Assembly: GCA_028287885.1 (NCBI GenBank)
Contig: JAQBOT010000400.1
Coordinates: 1-12,391, forward strand
Source of the DNA: Pedobacter sp.
GTDB lineage: Bacteria; Bacteroidota; Bacteroidia; Sphingobacteriales; Sphingobacteriaceae
DNA length: 12,391 nt
Reading direction: 5' to 3'
This document shows positions 1 to 7,702 of this stretch, piece by piece (position 1 is the stretch's first letter; every line of letters begins with the position of its first letter). The position numbers were made by a program, and so were the translations under genes. The notes below the pieces were generated by a model, which ran no database searches, was not told where the DNA came from, and saw only the letters and a list, made by a program, of their open reading frames with translations.

Positions 1-2930
1 GTCGTATATTCTACCTGTTCTGCATCAAGGTCGGTTTGCGCCAGTAATGAAGCCATGCCCAATACACCATTCAATGGCGTGCGTATCTCATGGCTCATTG
101 TAGCCAGAAAGGTACTTTTTGCCAAATTTGCCTTGTCTGCCGCTTGCCGCGCTTCCTCCGCCATCAATCTTGCCTTTTGCTCTTCATCCTTTTGATTTTG
201 TAGCTCGAGGTTTAGCACCTCTAAAGTTCTTGACTTTACATTTAATTCCGTAGTCTGCGCCTGAAGTTCATTTGACTGTGATTGGAGTTCTTCAGATTGT
301 ACCTGAAGTTTCTCTGTTTGCGCCTGTACTTCTTCAGATTGAGATTGCAAAACCGCATTAAGCTTCTGCAGGTGTTCTGCCTGAGCGCCAATCTTCCGCG
401 TTCTTTTTTTAACCAACCTTTCAAGCCTCGCGTTGTGTTTTCTTACATAGCTGATCCGGTACTTGTAGAAGCCGTATATCGCTGCCGCTAGCAGAAGAGA
501 AACGAAGATTTTAAAATACCAGGTCATCCAGAAGGCGGGGACAATAGTTATCTCCATCGTTTTTGGCACCTTGCTCCATACGCCATCACTGTTTGCTGCT
601 ATTACTTTGAACTTGTAAGTTCCCGGATTTAGGTTGGTATACGTTGCTTCCCTTTGGTTTCCAACATAATTCCAGCCCTCATCGAAGCCCTCAAGCATAT
701 AGGCAAACTGATTTTTGCTGGGCATTGTGTAGTCTAAGGCGGAATAAATAATTTTAAAAACAGATTGCTTGAAACTCAGGGTTATAGCCTTGGTCATTAA
801 CAAATTATGCTTCAGGATGGAGTCCTTTGTACCCACTTTAACAACCTTGTTTAGTACTTCAAGGCCAGTAAATACGACCGCAGGTATATGGATGTTTTTG
901 GTTATGCTTTCTGGTTCTACTATATTATAACCATTTATGCCTCCAAAGACGATTTTGCCTGATTTCAATTTCGTGCCAGATGCAATATTAAACTCCAGTG
1001 CATGAAGCCCGTTTTCAATACCAAAATTCTTACTCTTCCCTGTATTCGGATCTAAGCAGCTAATCCCTTGATTTGTGCTTACCCATATATTTCCTCTGTT
1101 GTCTTCATCAACGTAATTAATTGCATTGTTTATGAATCCGTTTTGCTCTGAGAAGATCCGATATGTTTTTGTAACGGGATTATAGCAGTTTAAACCACCT
1201 TCCAAGGTGCCTATCCACATATTACCTTTCTTGTCTAGATGTAAGACACTGATGATATCAGAACTCAGCTTGCTGTTTCTTGTGTTGATCTGCCTGAAGG
1301 TCTTTGTAGAAGGATTATATATGCTGATACCATTCGAATAACCGCCTATCCACATATTTCCATCGCGATCTTCCTGGAATGCCATAACTACATTATCACA
1401 AAGGCTATTCGGGTTTTTTGGGTCATTCGTGTACTTGGTAATCGCTTTAGATGTCGGATGGATGACATTTATACCTCCTCTATTTGTTCCAACCCAAATG
1501 TTGCCTTTGCGGTCTTCGAACAGAATATCAATGGCGTTGCTGCTCAAATCCTGTGTTTTCTTGCCCGACGTGTAATGTGTAAACTTACCTGATCCCGGGA
1601 CCAAACGATCTAGTCCGGACGAGTATGTTCCCACCCAAACTGCTTTATTTCGTTTGCTGACTAGTAGCGCCGACGTAAAATTGCTTAGTAGACTGCCACT
1701 GTTTTTGCGGTCATGCTTATAAATTTTTGTTTGTTGTGTTGCAGGGTTGTAGTAGCTTAAACCGGCATCAGTCCCTACATACAAGTTTTGCTTCTCATCT
1801 TCAGCCAGGGCCCGGATTATATTCTCCACGGAAGTCCTGGATATGGGAGAGGCATTATAAGAAGGAAATGCGGTAAGATTTCTGTCGTACTTCAGAACTC
1901 CTTGGCTACTTGTGCCAATCCATAACCTGTTGGTATTATCCTCTAGCAAGGCATAGACTCCGTCATTGGGCAGATTCGTTTTTCTACCCGATTCATCTGA
2001 CAGGGTTACCAGTTTCTTCTTACTAGCATCAAAAAGCTGTAAGGTGGTTTTGGTTCCAAGCCAGAACTGGTTGTTAAACGTTTTTTCCAGACAATAGATT
2101 GGGTTTTCATCTCGCGCTGAGAACCTATCTGGTTCAATTGTATAAGTCTTAAACTGTTTGCTTTGCTTGTTGAAGCTGCACAATGAAAGGTTTGTACCGA
2201 TCCACAAATTATGTTGCTCGTCTTCAATTATGGAATTCATCGAATTATCCCCGTCATTGTTAACCGCAGGTTTCGGTAGATAACGTGTGAATCCTCCGGT
2301 TTTTTGATCGAATAAATTCAACCCATTTGCAGTTCCTACCCAGATCTTTCCTTCTGAATCCTGATATATGGATAGTATCTTGGAATCGCTAAGCGTATTG
2401 TCATTTTTATCGCTTGCATAAAATCGTTTAAAGGTGTTGGTTTTGGCATTAAATAAGTTTAACCCACTTTCTGTTCCTACCCATAAATTTGATTGCTTGT
2501 CCCTAAATAAGACGGATATGTTGTTGTTGCTTAATGAATTGGCATCTGCCGGATTGTGCTTGAAGTTAATAAAGCGTCTATTTTTACGATCGAATTTACT
2601 AAGACCGTCTTTCCTGGTACCTGCCCAAATATTTAGACTTGCGTCTTCTGCAATCTTCGTTATATTATTTGAGGGCAAGGTATTTGGATTCCTCTCGTTG
2701 TGCTTGTAAACTTGCAGTTGATAGCCGTCAAACTTATTCAGGCCATCCTGAGTTCCAAACCACATAAAGCCGTAAGAATCTTTGAAAATTACCTGAATGG
2801 TATTTTGTGAAATAGGATTGCTGCTGTTTAAGGTGGTCAGATTTATTCTAACCTGTTGAGAGAATCCGAAGGTGATGTTTGTTATGATCAGTAAAAAAGC
2901 AAAAAGGAGCGAGCGCATTCCGGGGATCAT
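1..2930 (-). CDS. Sensor histidine kinase with two-propeller Reg_prop/Y_Y_Y periplasmic sensor (3' end cut by window edge)
   Basis: An open frame of 976 codons runs without a stop from ATG at 2930 off the left edge. A second in-frame ATG at 2918 ([11 protein letters not shown]) would put the signal peptide at the very N-terminus and is an equally good start. After the signal peptide I count 14 propeller-type repeats, most with a W-[IV]-G-T core, ending near residue 650; this fits two seven-bladed propellers. A Y_Y_Y domain follows (about 690-790, with [13 protein letters not shown]), then one transmembrane helix (about 800-825), a long Q/E-rich coiled coil (about 838-925) and a HisKA box, [16 protein letters not shown], with phospho-acceptor His947. 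The sensor half matches Bacteroidota hybrid two-component systems that sense periplasmic ligands, often glycans. The H-box is of the BarA/ArcB type, so a receiver after the ATPase domain is more likely than a C-terminal AraC domain, but that part is outside the window. Ligand unknown; no polysaccharide-utilisation genes are adjacent. Confidence 0.93.
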   Translation of the reverse strand, partial: MIPGMRSLLFAFLLIITNITFGFSQQVRINLTTLNSSNPISQNTIQVIFKDSYGFMWFGTQDGLNKFDGYQLQVYKHNERNPNTLPSNNITKIAEDASLNIWAGTRKDGLSKFDRKNRRFINFKHNPADANSLSNNNISVLFRDKQSNLWVGTESGLNLFNAKTNTFKRFYASDKNDNTLSDSKILSIYQDSEGKIWVGTANGLNLFDQKTGGFTRYLPKPAVNNDGDNSMNSIIEDEQHNLWIGTNLSLCSFNKQSKQFKTYTIEPDRFSARDENPIYCLEKTFNNQFWLGTKTTLQLFDASKKKLVTLSDESGRKTNLPNDGVYALLEDNTNRLWIGTSSQGVLKYDRNLTAFPSYNASPISRTSVENIIRALAEDEKQNLYVGTDAGLSYYNPATQQTKIYKHDRKNSGSLLSNFTSALLVSKRNKAVWVGTYSSGLDRLVPGSGKFTHYTSGKKTQDLSSNAIDILFEDRKGNIWVGTNRGGINVIHPTSKAITKYTNDPKNPNSLCDNVVMAFQEDRDGNMWIGGYSNGISIYNPSTKTFRQINTRNSKLSSDIISVLHLDKKGNMWIGTLEGGLNCYNPVTKTYRIFSEQNGFINNAINYVDEDNRGNIWVSTNQGISCLDPNTGKSKNFGIENGLHALEFNIASGTKLKSGKIVFGGINGYNIVEPESITKNIHIPAVVFTGLEVLNKVVKVGTKDSILKHNLLMTKAITLSFKQSVFKIIYSALDYTMPSKNQFAYMLEGFDEGWNYVGNQREATYTNLNPGTYKFKVIAANSDGVWSKVPKTMEITIVPAFWMTWYFKIFVSLLLAAAIYGFYKYRISYVRKHNARLERLVKKRTRKIGAQAEHLQKLNAVLQSQSEEVQAQTEKLQVQSEELQSQSNELQAQTTELNVKSRTLEVLNLELQNQKDEEQKARLMAEEARQAADKANLAKSTFLATMSHEIRTPLNGVLGMASLLAQTDLDAEQVEYT
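240..350 (-). repeat. 21-bp near-repeats encoding coiled-coil heptads in the kinase
   Basis: Read on the minus strand, this part of the kinase gene encodes successive seven-residue units such as [28 protein letters not shown] and LQAQTTE. At the DNA level they are related 21-bp units. They form the parallel coiled coil between the transmembrane helix and the HisKA helix, where heptad register carries the signal. Near-identical repeats of this kind can gain or lose units by slippage without breaking the frame. Confidence 0.75.
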
Positions 2931-3013
2931 AAATTTTATTACAACATCAAAACTACCCGAAGGTATGTTTAAATGTTAATATTTTATAGCGACAGCCGAA
3001 TATCTATAGCATC

Positions 3014-3025
3014 CATTTTAAAATG
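3014..3025. promoter_or_regulatory. 12-bp perfect palindrome CATTTTAAAATG upstream of the kinase gene
   Basis: A perfect 12-bp dyad lies 84 bp upstream of the kinase ATG, in the 175-bp gap between the kinase and the VOC gene. It could be an operator or a chance event in AT-rich DNA. I see no second copy nearby. The same gap holds TAGTTTTG on the minus strand (2948-2955), which fits the -7 consensus TAnnTTTG but has no good -33 partner. Confidence 0.2.
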
Positions 3026-3105
3026 AAAATGCCAGGTAGCCTGTTATTTATGACCCCGGAGATTAAAAGACGCCCGATTAAATTGGATATATTTCGCGCA
3101 ATTGT

Positions 3106-3615
3106 TTATGCAATGGCGGTTGTTTTTCCTTTGTATGCCTGATGTAAGGCTGCAATATCTGGTTTCTTCATGGTAAACAAAGCTGTCATAACAAGTTCGG
3201 CTTTCTCCGGGTCACATAAAATGCTCGACAAGCTGCTTGGTACAACCTGCCACGATACCCCAAATTGATCTTTAAGCCAGCCGCACATTTGTGCATTCGG
3301 ATCACCATTTACTTCCAACTTAGACCAATAATAATCTATTTCTTCCTGAGTGTCACAGTTCACAATAAAAGATACCGCTTCGTTAAACTTAAATTCGGAG
3401 CCACCATTTAAGGCAACAAATTTCTGGCCTTCTATTTCAAACTCGATGGTCATGGGTGTTCCTTCGGGTTTATGATGAAATTCGAACCCAGCTTTGCCGT
3501 AGCGTGTGGTTTTGCCAATCTTTGAATTCTTGAAAACAGAGGTATAGAATTTAACGGCCTCCACAGCCTGGTCATTAAACCAGAGATTTGTGGTGATTTT
3601 TTGCATTGTTACCAT
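3106..3615 (-). CDS. VOC-superfamily (glyoxalase fold) protein, PhnB / 3-dmu-9_3-mt type
   Basis: This 169-residue protein belongs to the vicinal-oxygen-chelate superfamily, in the PhnB-like group annotated as '3-demethylubiquinone-9 3-methyltransferase domain'. That name is historical; methyltransferase activity is not expected for this fold, and the substrate is unknown. Visible family features are QKITTNLWFNDQAVEAV at the start (5-21), FVALNGGSEFKFNEAVSF (66-83) and GWLKDQFGVSWQVVP (112-126). The length is normal for a single-domain, two-half VOC protein. I chose ATG at 3615 because relatives begin M-x-x-x-QKIT. The frame stays open to a GTG at 3648, and ATG at 3606 is also possible. It appears monocistronic: the next upstream gene ends 265 bp away, past a repeat element. 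Probably cytoplasmic, since no signal peptide is present. Confidence 0.88.
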   Translation of the reverse strand: MVTMQKITTNLWFNDQAVEAVKFYTSVFKNSKIGKTTRYGKAGFEFHHKPEGTPMTIEFEIEGQKFVALNGGSEFKFNEAVSFIVNCDTQEEIDYYWSKLEVNGDPNAQMCGWLKDQFGVSWQVVPSSLSSILCDPEKAELVMTALFTMKKPDIAALHQAYKGKTTAIA

Positions 3616-3671
3616 GGTATGTGCATTTAGGTTTAAACTGTGAAACACTAATCTAATTTAACTAAATAAAT

Positions 3672-3700
3672 GAAAATTACGCAGGTAAGTTATGCAGCAA
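3672..3700 (-). promoter_or_regulatory. Candidate Bacteroidota promoter of the VOC gene
   Basis: On the minus strand TTG (3700-3698) is followed after 18 bp by TAATTTTC (3679-3672). This matches TAnnTTTG at all defined positions except the last base. Transcription would start near 3666, giving a leader of about 50 nt to ATG 3615. Confidence 0.4.
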
Positions 3701-3743
3701 TCTAGGTGATTAATTGCGACAAGTTTTTTAATACTCTGACATC

Positions 3744-3832
3744 ACACAAGCCCCAACCTGGGGGTAGACAAGGCATTTGGCCCTGTTTAGGCCCTGTTTG
3801 ATCCCTGTCTGCGCCCTGCTTCGGGCTTGTGT
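3744..3832. repeat. Inverted-arm element with four 11-bp tandem repeats
   Basis: Arms ACACAAGCCC (3744-3753) and GGGCTTGTGT (3823-3832) are perfect 10-bp inverted repeats flanking 69 bp. Directly before the right arm stand four head-to-tail 11-bp units: GGCCCTGTTTA (3779-3789), GGCCCTGTTTG (3790-3800), ATCCCTGTCTG (3801-3811) and CGCCCTGCTTC (3812-3822), all sharing the CCCTG core. It is GC-richer than the surrounding intergenic DNA. An 11-bp period is not a codon multiple, so this is not coding repetition. It lies between the VOC gene and the stop of the GNAT-nitrilase gene, 48 bp past that stop on the minus strand. It could act as a transcript-end structure, a protein-binding array or a remnant of a small dispersed element. 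No target-site duplication is visible at its edges. Confidence 0.7.
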
Positions 3833-3880
3833 AATCAGAACGTCTTTCATAGCTAAATTAACGCAGCTATGGAGTTAGAC

Positions 3881-5389
3881 CTACTTCAGCAGTTTTACCT
3901 CGTAAAGATCAGATCTTCGGTCGGTCATGGTTTTAACCGTTCCATAATGGTGAAGTTCATCCAGCAGGTGGAGGTCTAAATCAACTACGAGCACCATTTC
4001 TGTATTCGGCGTTGCTTCCGCTTTAACCGCATTGGTCGGAAAAGCGAAATCAGACGGTGTGAAAACCCCAGATTGTGCAAACTGAATGTCCATGTTATTC
4101 ACTTTCGGTAAGTTCCCCACACAACCGGCAATCGCTACGTAGCATTCATTCTCAATTGCTCTGGCTTGTGCACAATGGCGTACACGGGTATAACCATTTT
4201 GCGTATCTGTAAGAAAGGGGACAAAAAGCATCTGCATACCCTGGTCAGCTAGTATTCTGCTTAGTTCCGGAAATTCTACATCATAACAGATCAGTATGCC
4301 GATTTTGCCACAGTCCGTATCAAAAACCTGGATCTTATCACCGCCAAGCATACCATAATATTTTTGCTCATTCGGCGTAATGTGTACTTTACGATACTCC
4401 TCTGTTTTACCGCTTCTGTGGCAAAGGTAGCTGGCATTATAAAGCTTGTTGTCCTCCAGGATCGGCATAGTACCTGCAATTACGTTTACGTTGTAGGAAA
4501 CTGCATACTCCTGGATTTTAAGTACAATGTCTGGCGTCATCTCTGCCAGCTTACGCATGGCTTCAATCTCGGGTAAATGGTTGTAAGGCTGTAAAAGTGG
4601 CGTGTTGAAGAATTCGGGAAACATAATAAAGTCGGACTTGTATCCACTTACTGCATCAACAAAAAATTCAACCTGTTCATAAAAGGCTTCTATGTTCGGG
4701 AAATGGCGCATTTGCCATTGAACAAGCCCAATTCGAATGTTTTTAGCCGAACGTGCTGTCGCTTCAACCCCTTGATAATAGATGTTGTTCCATTCGATCA
4801 GGGTAGCAAAATCTTTAGATTCGTGGTCACCGGGAAGATAATTTGTTAACACCTTCCTGACGTGGAAATCGTTAGAAATCTGAAACGTTAGGGTAGGATC
4901 GTATATTTCTTTCGTTTTTACCTTGTCGATATATTGTCTCGGGGTTAGCGTATCTGCAAAGGCATGATAGCCTGGTATACGTCCGCCCGCAATGATACTT
5001 TTTAAGTTAAGCGTTTCACAAAGCTCTTTCCTTGCTTCATATAACCTGCGGCCAAGCCTTAGTCCCCTGAATTCGGGTGAAACAAAGATCTCTATTCCGT
5101 AAAGGGTATCCCCGTTCGGGGTATGTGAAGAAAAGGTATAATTACCAGTGATCATCTTGTAAGTATGCTTATCGCCATACTCATCATAATTAACGATCAG
5201 CGATAGTGAACAAGCAACAACCGTTTCGTCAACAGCAATACAAAGCTGGCCTTCCGGAAATATTTTCAGGAGCTTAGCAATGCTATCCTTGCTCCAGATC
5301 TGGCCACCAAGAGTATCGTATGCCTGCTCCATAGACGATTTCAGGTCATCATAATCTTCCAGTGTAAGTTTTCTGGTTTCAATATTCAT
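3881..5389 (-). CDS. GNAT N-acetyltransferase / carbon-nitrogen hydrolase (nitrilase superfamily) fusion protein
   Basis: This 502-residue two-domain enzyme has an N-terminal GNAT acetyltransferase-like domain (about 1-170), with the acetyl-CoA loop region VSPEFRGLRLGRRLYEARK (103-121). A carbon-nitrogen hydrolase domain follows (about 217-480). The complete nitrilase triad is visible: Glu259 in MFPEFFNT, Lys334 in YRKVHITPNE and Cys368 in GILICYDVEFPE. The hydrolase should cleave, or transfer from, a non-peptide C-N bond (amide type) through a Cys thioester. The length fits the known bacterial fusion family, which I recall as nitrilase branch 12 with a RimI-like domain; substrate unassigned. 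The start MNIETRKLTLEDYD is typical of GNAT N-termini. No signal peptide, so cytoplasmic. It sits 120 bp downstream of the pyrophosphatase-like gene on the same strand and probably has its own promoter. In the acetyl-CoA loop (Q/R-x-x-G-x-G/A) the middle Gly is Arg111. Confidence 0.93.
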   Translation of the reverse strand: MNIETRKLTLEDYDDLKSSMEQAYDTLGGQIWSKDSIAKLLKIFPEGQLCIAVDETVVACSLSLIVNYDEYGDKHTYKMITGNYTFSSHTPNGDTLYGIEIFVSPEFRGLRLGRRLYEARKELCETLNLKSIIAGGRIPGYHAFADTLTPRQYIDKVKTKEIYDPTLTFQISNDFHVRKVLTNYLPGDHESKDFATLIEWNNIYYQGVEATARSAKNIRIGLVQWQMRHFPNIEAFYEQVEFFVDAVSGYKSDFIMFPEFFNTPLLQPYNHLPEIEAMRKLAEMTPDIVLKIQEYAVSYNVNVIAGTMPILEDNKLYNASYLCHRSGKTEEYRKVHITPNEQKYYGMLGGDKIQVFDTDCGKIGILICYDVEFPELSRILADQGMQMLFVPFLTDTQNGYTRVRHCAQARAIENECYVAIAGCVGNLPKVNNMDIQFAQSGVFTPSDFAFPTNAVKAEATPNTEMVLVVDLDLHLLDELHHYGTVKTMTDRRSDLYEVKLLK

Positions 5390-5411
5390 TTTTGTACTAT
5401 AATTTGGGGGT

Positions 5412-5440
5412 GATCATTAATTTTTTGCAAAGATCATTAA
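5412..5440. repeat. Direct repeat of GATCATTAA upstream of the GNAT-nitrilase gene
   Basis: Two exact copies of GATCATTAA (5412-5420 and 5432-5440) start 20 bp apart, about two helical turns, 23-51 bp upstream of the GNAT-nitrilase ATG. On the minus strand GATCTTTG, one base from TAnnTTTG, overlaps the upstream copy. The arrangement resembles a tandem operator over a promoter, but no regulator is encoded nearby and the DNA is AT-rich. Confidence 0.35.
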
Positions 5441-5509
5441 ATTGATTAAGAATCGATGTTATTGAATGCGTTAAGGTTTGTCATTTTCAAAGGAATTTAC
5501 GGTATTGGA

Positions 5510-6310
5510 CTATACAACAGTGATTGAAGAACACCTAATCAATAGCTCCTCTTGCTTAAAGTCCTTTTTCAATTTAGTTTTATAGTTCTCCCAGAACGCT
5601 AAATCTAGATCTGGCGCCATAATTTCGAAGATGATAATGTCATCAGAAACGGTATGTTGATCATCTTCTTTCCATAATCCCTTTGCTGGTGCTCGGGTAT
5701 ACATGGTCAGACCTCCAAACTTTTCAGTTAATTCGGCTTTAACTTTCTTGAACAAGGCATCGGAAAAAGGCTTGCCATCTGGCTTATTGCTGGGCAAGTA
5801 GATCTGTATTAGCTTGTTTAGCTCCTGGTTCTGCCTGCTATCTTCAAGCATCTTCATTGATTTCTTTGCAGTTGTGCGTTCAAGAACACTGAACTTTTTG
5901 CCTGCTTGCGCATTGTAGTTTTCAAAAAATACTTCCAACTGAGCAATAATCTCCTTCGGAAATTGACTTAACTCGTTAACGCTTGCATATAGCTCTGAAA
6001 CTACGGGAACAGCAACATATCGGTCATTACGCATCTCTTCACCGTCTCGTTCCTGCTGATTTGCTTTAATTGCGCCTATAATCCGGCATTCCATAGCACA
6101 TCCAGGAAATGACTCCACTTCAGAGATGACGATCACATCTATTGGATCACCATCTTCGCCAATGGTTCCCGGAACAAAACCAAAATCATAAGGGAAGACC
6201 AATCCGGCAGGCATGATCTTCTTGAGAAAGATGTATCCGGTTTTAGGATCAAAGTCGTACTTCAAACCTTTACCTTTTGGCGTTTCAATAATAACGGTTA
6301 CGGTTTCCAT
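5510..6310 (-). CDS. Family I inorganic pyrophosphatase-like protein with an additional C-terminal domain
   Basis: Residues 1-155 resemble soluble family I inorganic pyrophosphatase: the metal-binding signature D-G-D-P-I-D-V is at 53-59 (Asp53, Asp55, Asp58), with MPAGLVFPYDFGFVPGT before it and RNDRYVAVP at 94-102. Aligned by eye to the E. coli enzyme, several active-site positions differ: Arg43 becomes Lys31, Tyr55 becomes Phe43, Asp102 appears as Asn95, Lys104 as Arg97 and Lys142 as Asn133. Activity on pyrophosphate is therefore plausible but not assured. Residues about 167-266 form an extra domain (IQIYLPSNKPDGKPF, EKFGGLTMYTRAPAKGLW). It resembles small stand-alone uncharacterised proteins I recall from other bacteria; family members normally end near 175 residues. 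No signal peptide, so cytoplasmic. It follows the membrane-protein gene by 11 bp, so the two are probably one transcript. As the catalytic residues diverge, it need not be the cell's main pyrophosphatase. Confidence 0.85.
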   Translation of the reverse strand: METVTVIIETPKGKGLKYDFDPKTGYIFLKKIMPAGLVFPYDFGFVPGTIGEDGDPIDVIVISEVESFPGCAMECRIIGAIKANQQERDGEEMRNDRYVAVPVVSELYASVNELSQFPKEIIAQLEVFFENYNAQAGKKFSVLERTTAKKSMKMLEDSRQNQELNKLIQIYLPSNKPDGKPFSDALFKKVKAELTEKFGGLTMYTRAPAKGLWKEDDQHTVSDDIIIFEIMAPDLDLAFWENYKTKLKKDFKQEELLIRCSSITVV

Positions 6311-6321
6311 GGGTAAAAAGC

Positions 6322-6768
6322 CTATAGGTTTTTGTGTTGGAGTTTGCTCAGTACACCTGCAGTTACCAGTGCACCAAATAGGTACCAGGCTACCGTAAGT
6401 GCCCCAGTTTTTTCTGTTTGTGTTACTGGTGTGTCATCCAGACCCATGGGTTTTGGCAATGTTAACGCACCAACGCCGGCAGAAATTCCTGTAACTGCCG
6501 CACGAAGCCAGATGTATTTTGGATTTCCAAGTCCTATAGCGGAATAGTAAATGCCGTTGCTAATTACATCTCCAGCCATTGTTGCGGCATATAGACTATT
6601 TCCTGTAGGTGGATCAATGCCGATGGCAGACAAACCCTTTGTTAACGCTTCTTCGCCTACCAGATCTACCCTGGGTGCTTTGGAATCAAATTGTCTTACC
6701 GTTTCATGAAGTAAATTAAGGGCTATCGCGCCAGCAAAGCCTCCAATAAGTGCTTGAATGAGTTTCAT
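6322..6768 (-). CDS. Small integral membrane protein of unknown function
   Basis: I do not recognise the family. The 148-residue protein has about four hydrophobic segments: 3-20 (LIQALIGGFAGAIALNLL), about 58-80, about 86-104 and about 121-140 (GALTVAWYLFGALVTAGVL). Glycine and alanine are abundant in the helices. A polar, charged stretch (HETVRQFDSKAPRVDLVGEEAL, in part 21-42) follows helix 1, and a second soluble loop lies at 106-120. There is no cleavable signal peptide; it is probably an inner-membrane protein. The gene starts 43 bp past the terminator hairpin of the barrel gene and ends 11 bp before the pyrophosphatase-like gene, so the two form a likely operon. Reading frame, composition and tight spacing make it a real gene. 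A role connected to its partner is only a guess. Confidence 0.8.
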   Translation of the reverse strand: MKLIQALIGGFAGAIALNLLHETVRQFDSKAPRVDLVGEEALTKGLSAIGIDPPTGNSLYAATMAGDVISNGIYYSAIGLGNPKYIWLRAAVTGISAGVGALTLPKPMGLDDTPVTQTEKTGALTVAWYLFGALVTAGVLSKLQHKNL

Positions 6769-6801
6769 GTTGATAAAAGTATTCTTGGGATTAAATTGTT
6801 T

Positions 6802-6842
6802 TAAAACAAAACACCCCGCGGCTAACTAAAGCCGTCGGGGTG
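6802..6842 (-). terminator. Intrinsic terminator of the PorT-type barrel gene
   Basis: On the minus strand CACCCCG-A-CGGCT pairs with AGCCG-CGGGGTG around a TTAGTT loop (6842-6812). That makes 12 paired bases with one bulged A, followed at once by TTTTGTTTTAA. The hairpin begins 27 bp past the barrel gene's stop and ends 43 bp before the membrane-protein ATG, so it separates the two transcription units. Confidence 0.85.
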
Positions 6843-6869
6843 CGGTTCCCACATAAGAAGGTAATGGTA

Positions 6870-7475
6870 TTAGAACTTATAGCCTAAACCAAATGACCAT
6901 ACCTGGTTTTTAAATTCTGGTGTTTCACTAGTTCCATTTTCATTGTTTTTCTGGAAATCAAGTGCATAACGACCATGTACGTCGATGTTATTTGTTAAGT
7001 CGTATCTTAAACCTACAACACCGCCCAACAAGCTTTTTCTGAAGTTATCAGAATCATTGTTGTTTACTGTTACTGTACTCGAATTATTAGTATACTTGTC
7101 GCTAGTAGACATTAAAAATGAAACCTGCGGACCAACAACAAGGTTTAACGGGCTTGCTAGTCTAATGGAAGCTAAAATTGGGACGTCAATAAAGTTTGTC
7201 GTTCTTTTATATGTGTTGCTTCCACTTGTTAATTGATACCCTTTTTGCGCATATAGAATTTCAGGTGTGAATGCGATACCGTCAACCAATTTGATGTCTG
7301 CAGTTAAACCAGCATTGAAGCCAGTCTTTCCTTCTGTATTGAAATCGTTGTTTCCGTTATCCTTGATGATGTTAGCGATGTTTACGCCTGCCTTAATTCC
7401 GAATCTTACCGGGCTCTGTGCATTTGCCGCGCCTGCAATAAATAGACCGGCAGCAATGATGAATAATTTTTTCAT
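6870..7475 (-). CDS. PorT-family outer-membrane beta-barrel protein
   Basis: This 201-residue exported protein begins with a clear signal peptide, MKKLFIIAAGLFIAGAANA, cleaved before QSPVRFG. The mature part shows alternating amphipathic strands and ends WSFGLGYKF, with the terminal Phe used for outer-membrane barrel assembly. Typical family features are FGIKAGVNIANI near the start, GFNAGLTADIKL, FTPEILYAQKGYQL and the penultimate-strand region GLRYDLTNNIDVHGRYAL. It belongs to the Bacteroidota small-barrel group annotated 'PorT family' or 'outer membrane beta-barrel protein' (about 8 strands). These are mostly uncharacterised, and the name does not imply a role in type IX secretion. It ends in a strong terminator and lies 227 bp downstream of the TonB receptor on the same strand, so it is probably transcribed alone. 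The leader before ATG is AT-rich (AAAACACAAACAA) without a Shine-Dalgarno sequence, as is normal for this phylum. Confidence 0.9.
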   Translation of the reverse strand: MKKLFIIAAGLFIAGAANAQSPVRFGIKAGVNIANIIKDNGNNDFNTEGKTGFNAGLTADIKLVDGIAFTPEILYAQKGYQLTSGSNTYKRTTNFIDVPILASIRLASPLNLVVGPQVSFLMSTSDKYTNNSSTVTVNNNDSDNFRKSLLGGVVGLRYDLTNNIDVHGRYALDFQKNNENGTSETPEFKNQVWSFGLGYKF

Positions 7476-7702
7476 TTGTTTGTGTTTTAATGGGGCATAT
7501 GAAAGAAGTGTGCCAATGTGAGATTTGTTTTTATAGCAGCGAGTTATAACTTACTAAATAACAGAGTGTTTCAGGCATTGTCGCCATTTGATCACAGTGA
7601 ATCTTATTAGCTTAAAAAATTGTCTTTTTGTGAATAACTGTATTCTTTTTGGTACAAGTAGCCGTACTATATTCGGCAATGAAAGCCTTAGGCATGCGCG
7701 AA

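Noticed and set aside
2006..2227. Minus-strand 73-codon open frame inside the kinase gene, possibly a frameshift fragment
   Set aside because: It is in a different frame from the kinase, and the kinase frame reads through the whole region with intact propeller repeats at 2221-2400, so there is no frameshift.
2434..2709. Plus-strand open frame of 91 codons
   Set aside because: It lies antisense to the propeller repeats of the kinase, whose frame is continuous here. The Leu-rich translation comes from the complement of the repeats.
3779..3822. Possible CRISPR array
   Set aside because: The repeat units are 11 bp and contiguous with no spacers, and no cas genes are present.
3744..3832. MITE or insertion sequence
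   Set aside because: The arms could be terminal inverted repeats, but no target-site duplication and no transposase-derived sequence are visible, so I kept it as an unexplained repeat.
7476..7702. Small gene, RNA or clear terminator in the gap between the TonB receptor and the barrel gene
   Set aside because: Only short, weak stems (4 bp) and no convincing reading frame or -33/-7 pair were found. It probably holds the barrel gene promoter and the receptor's 3' end.
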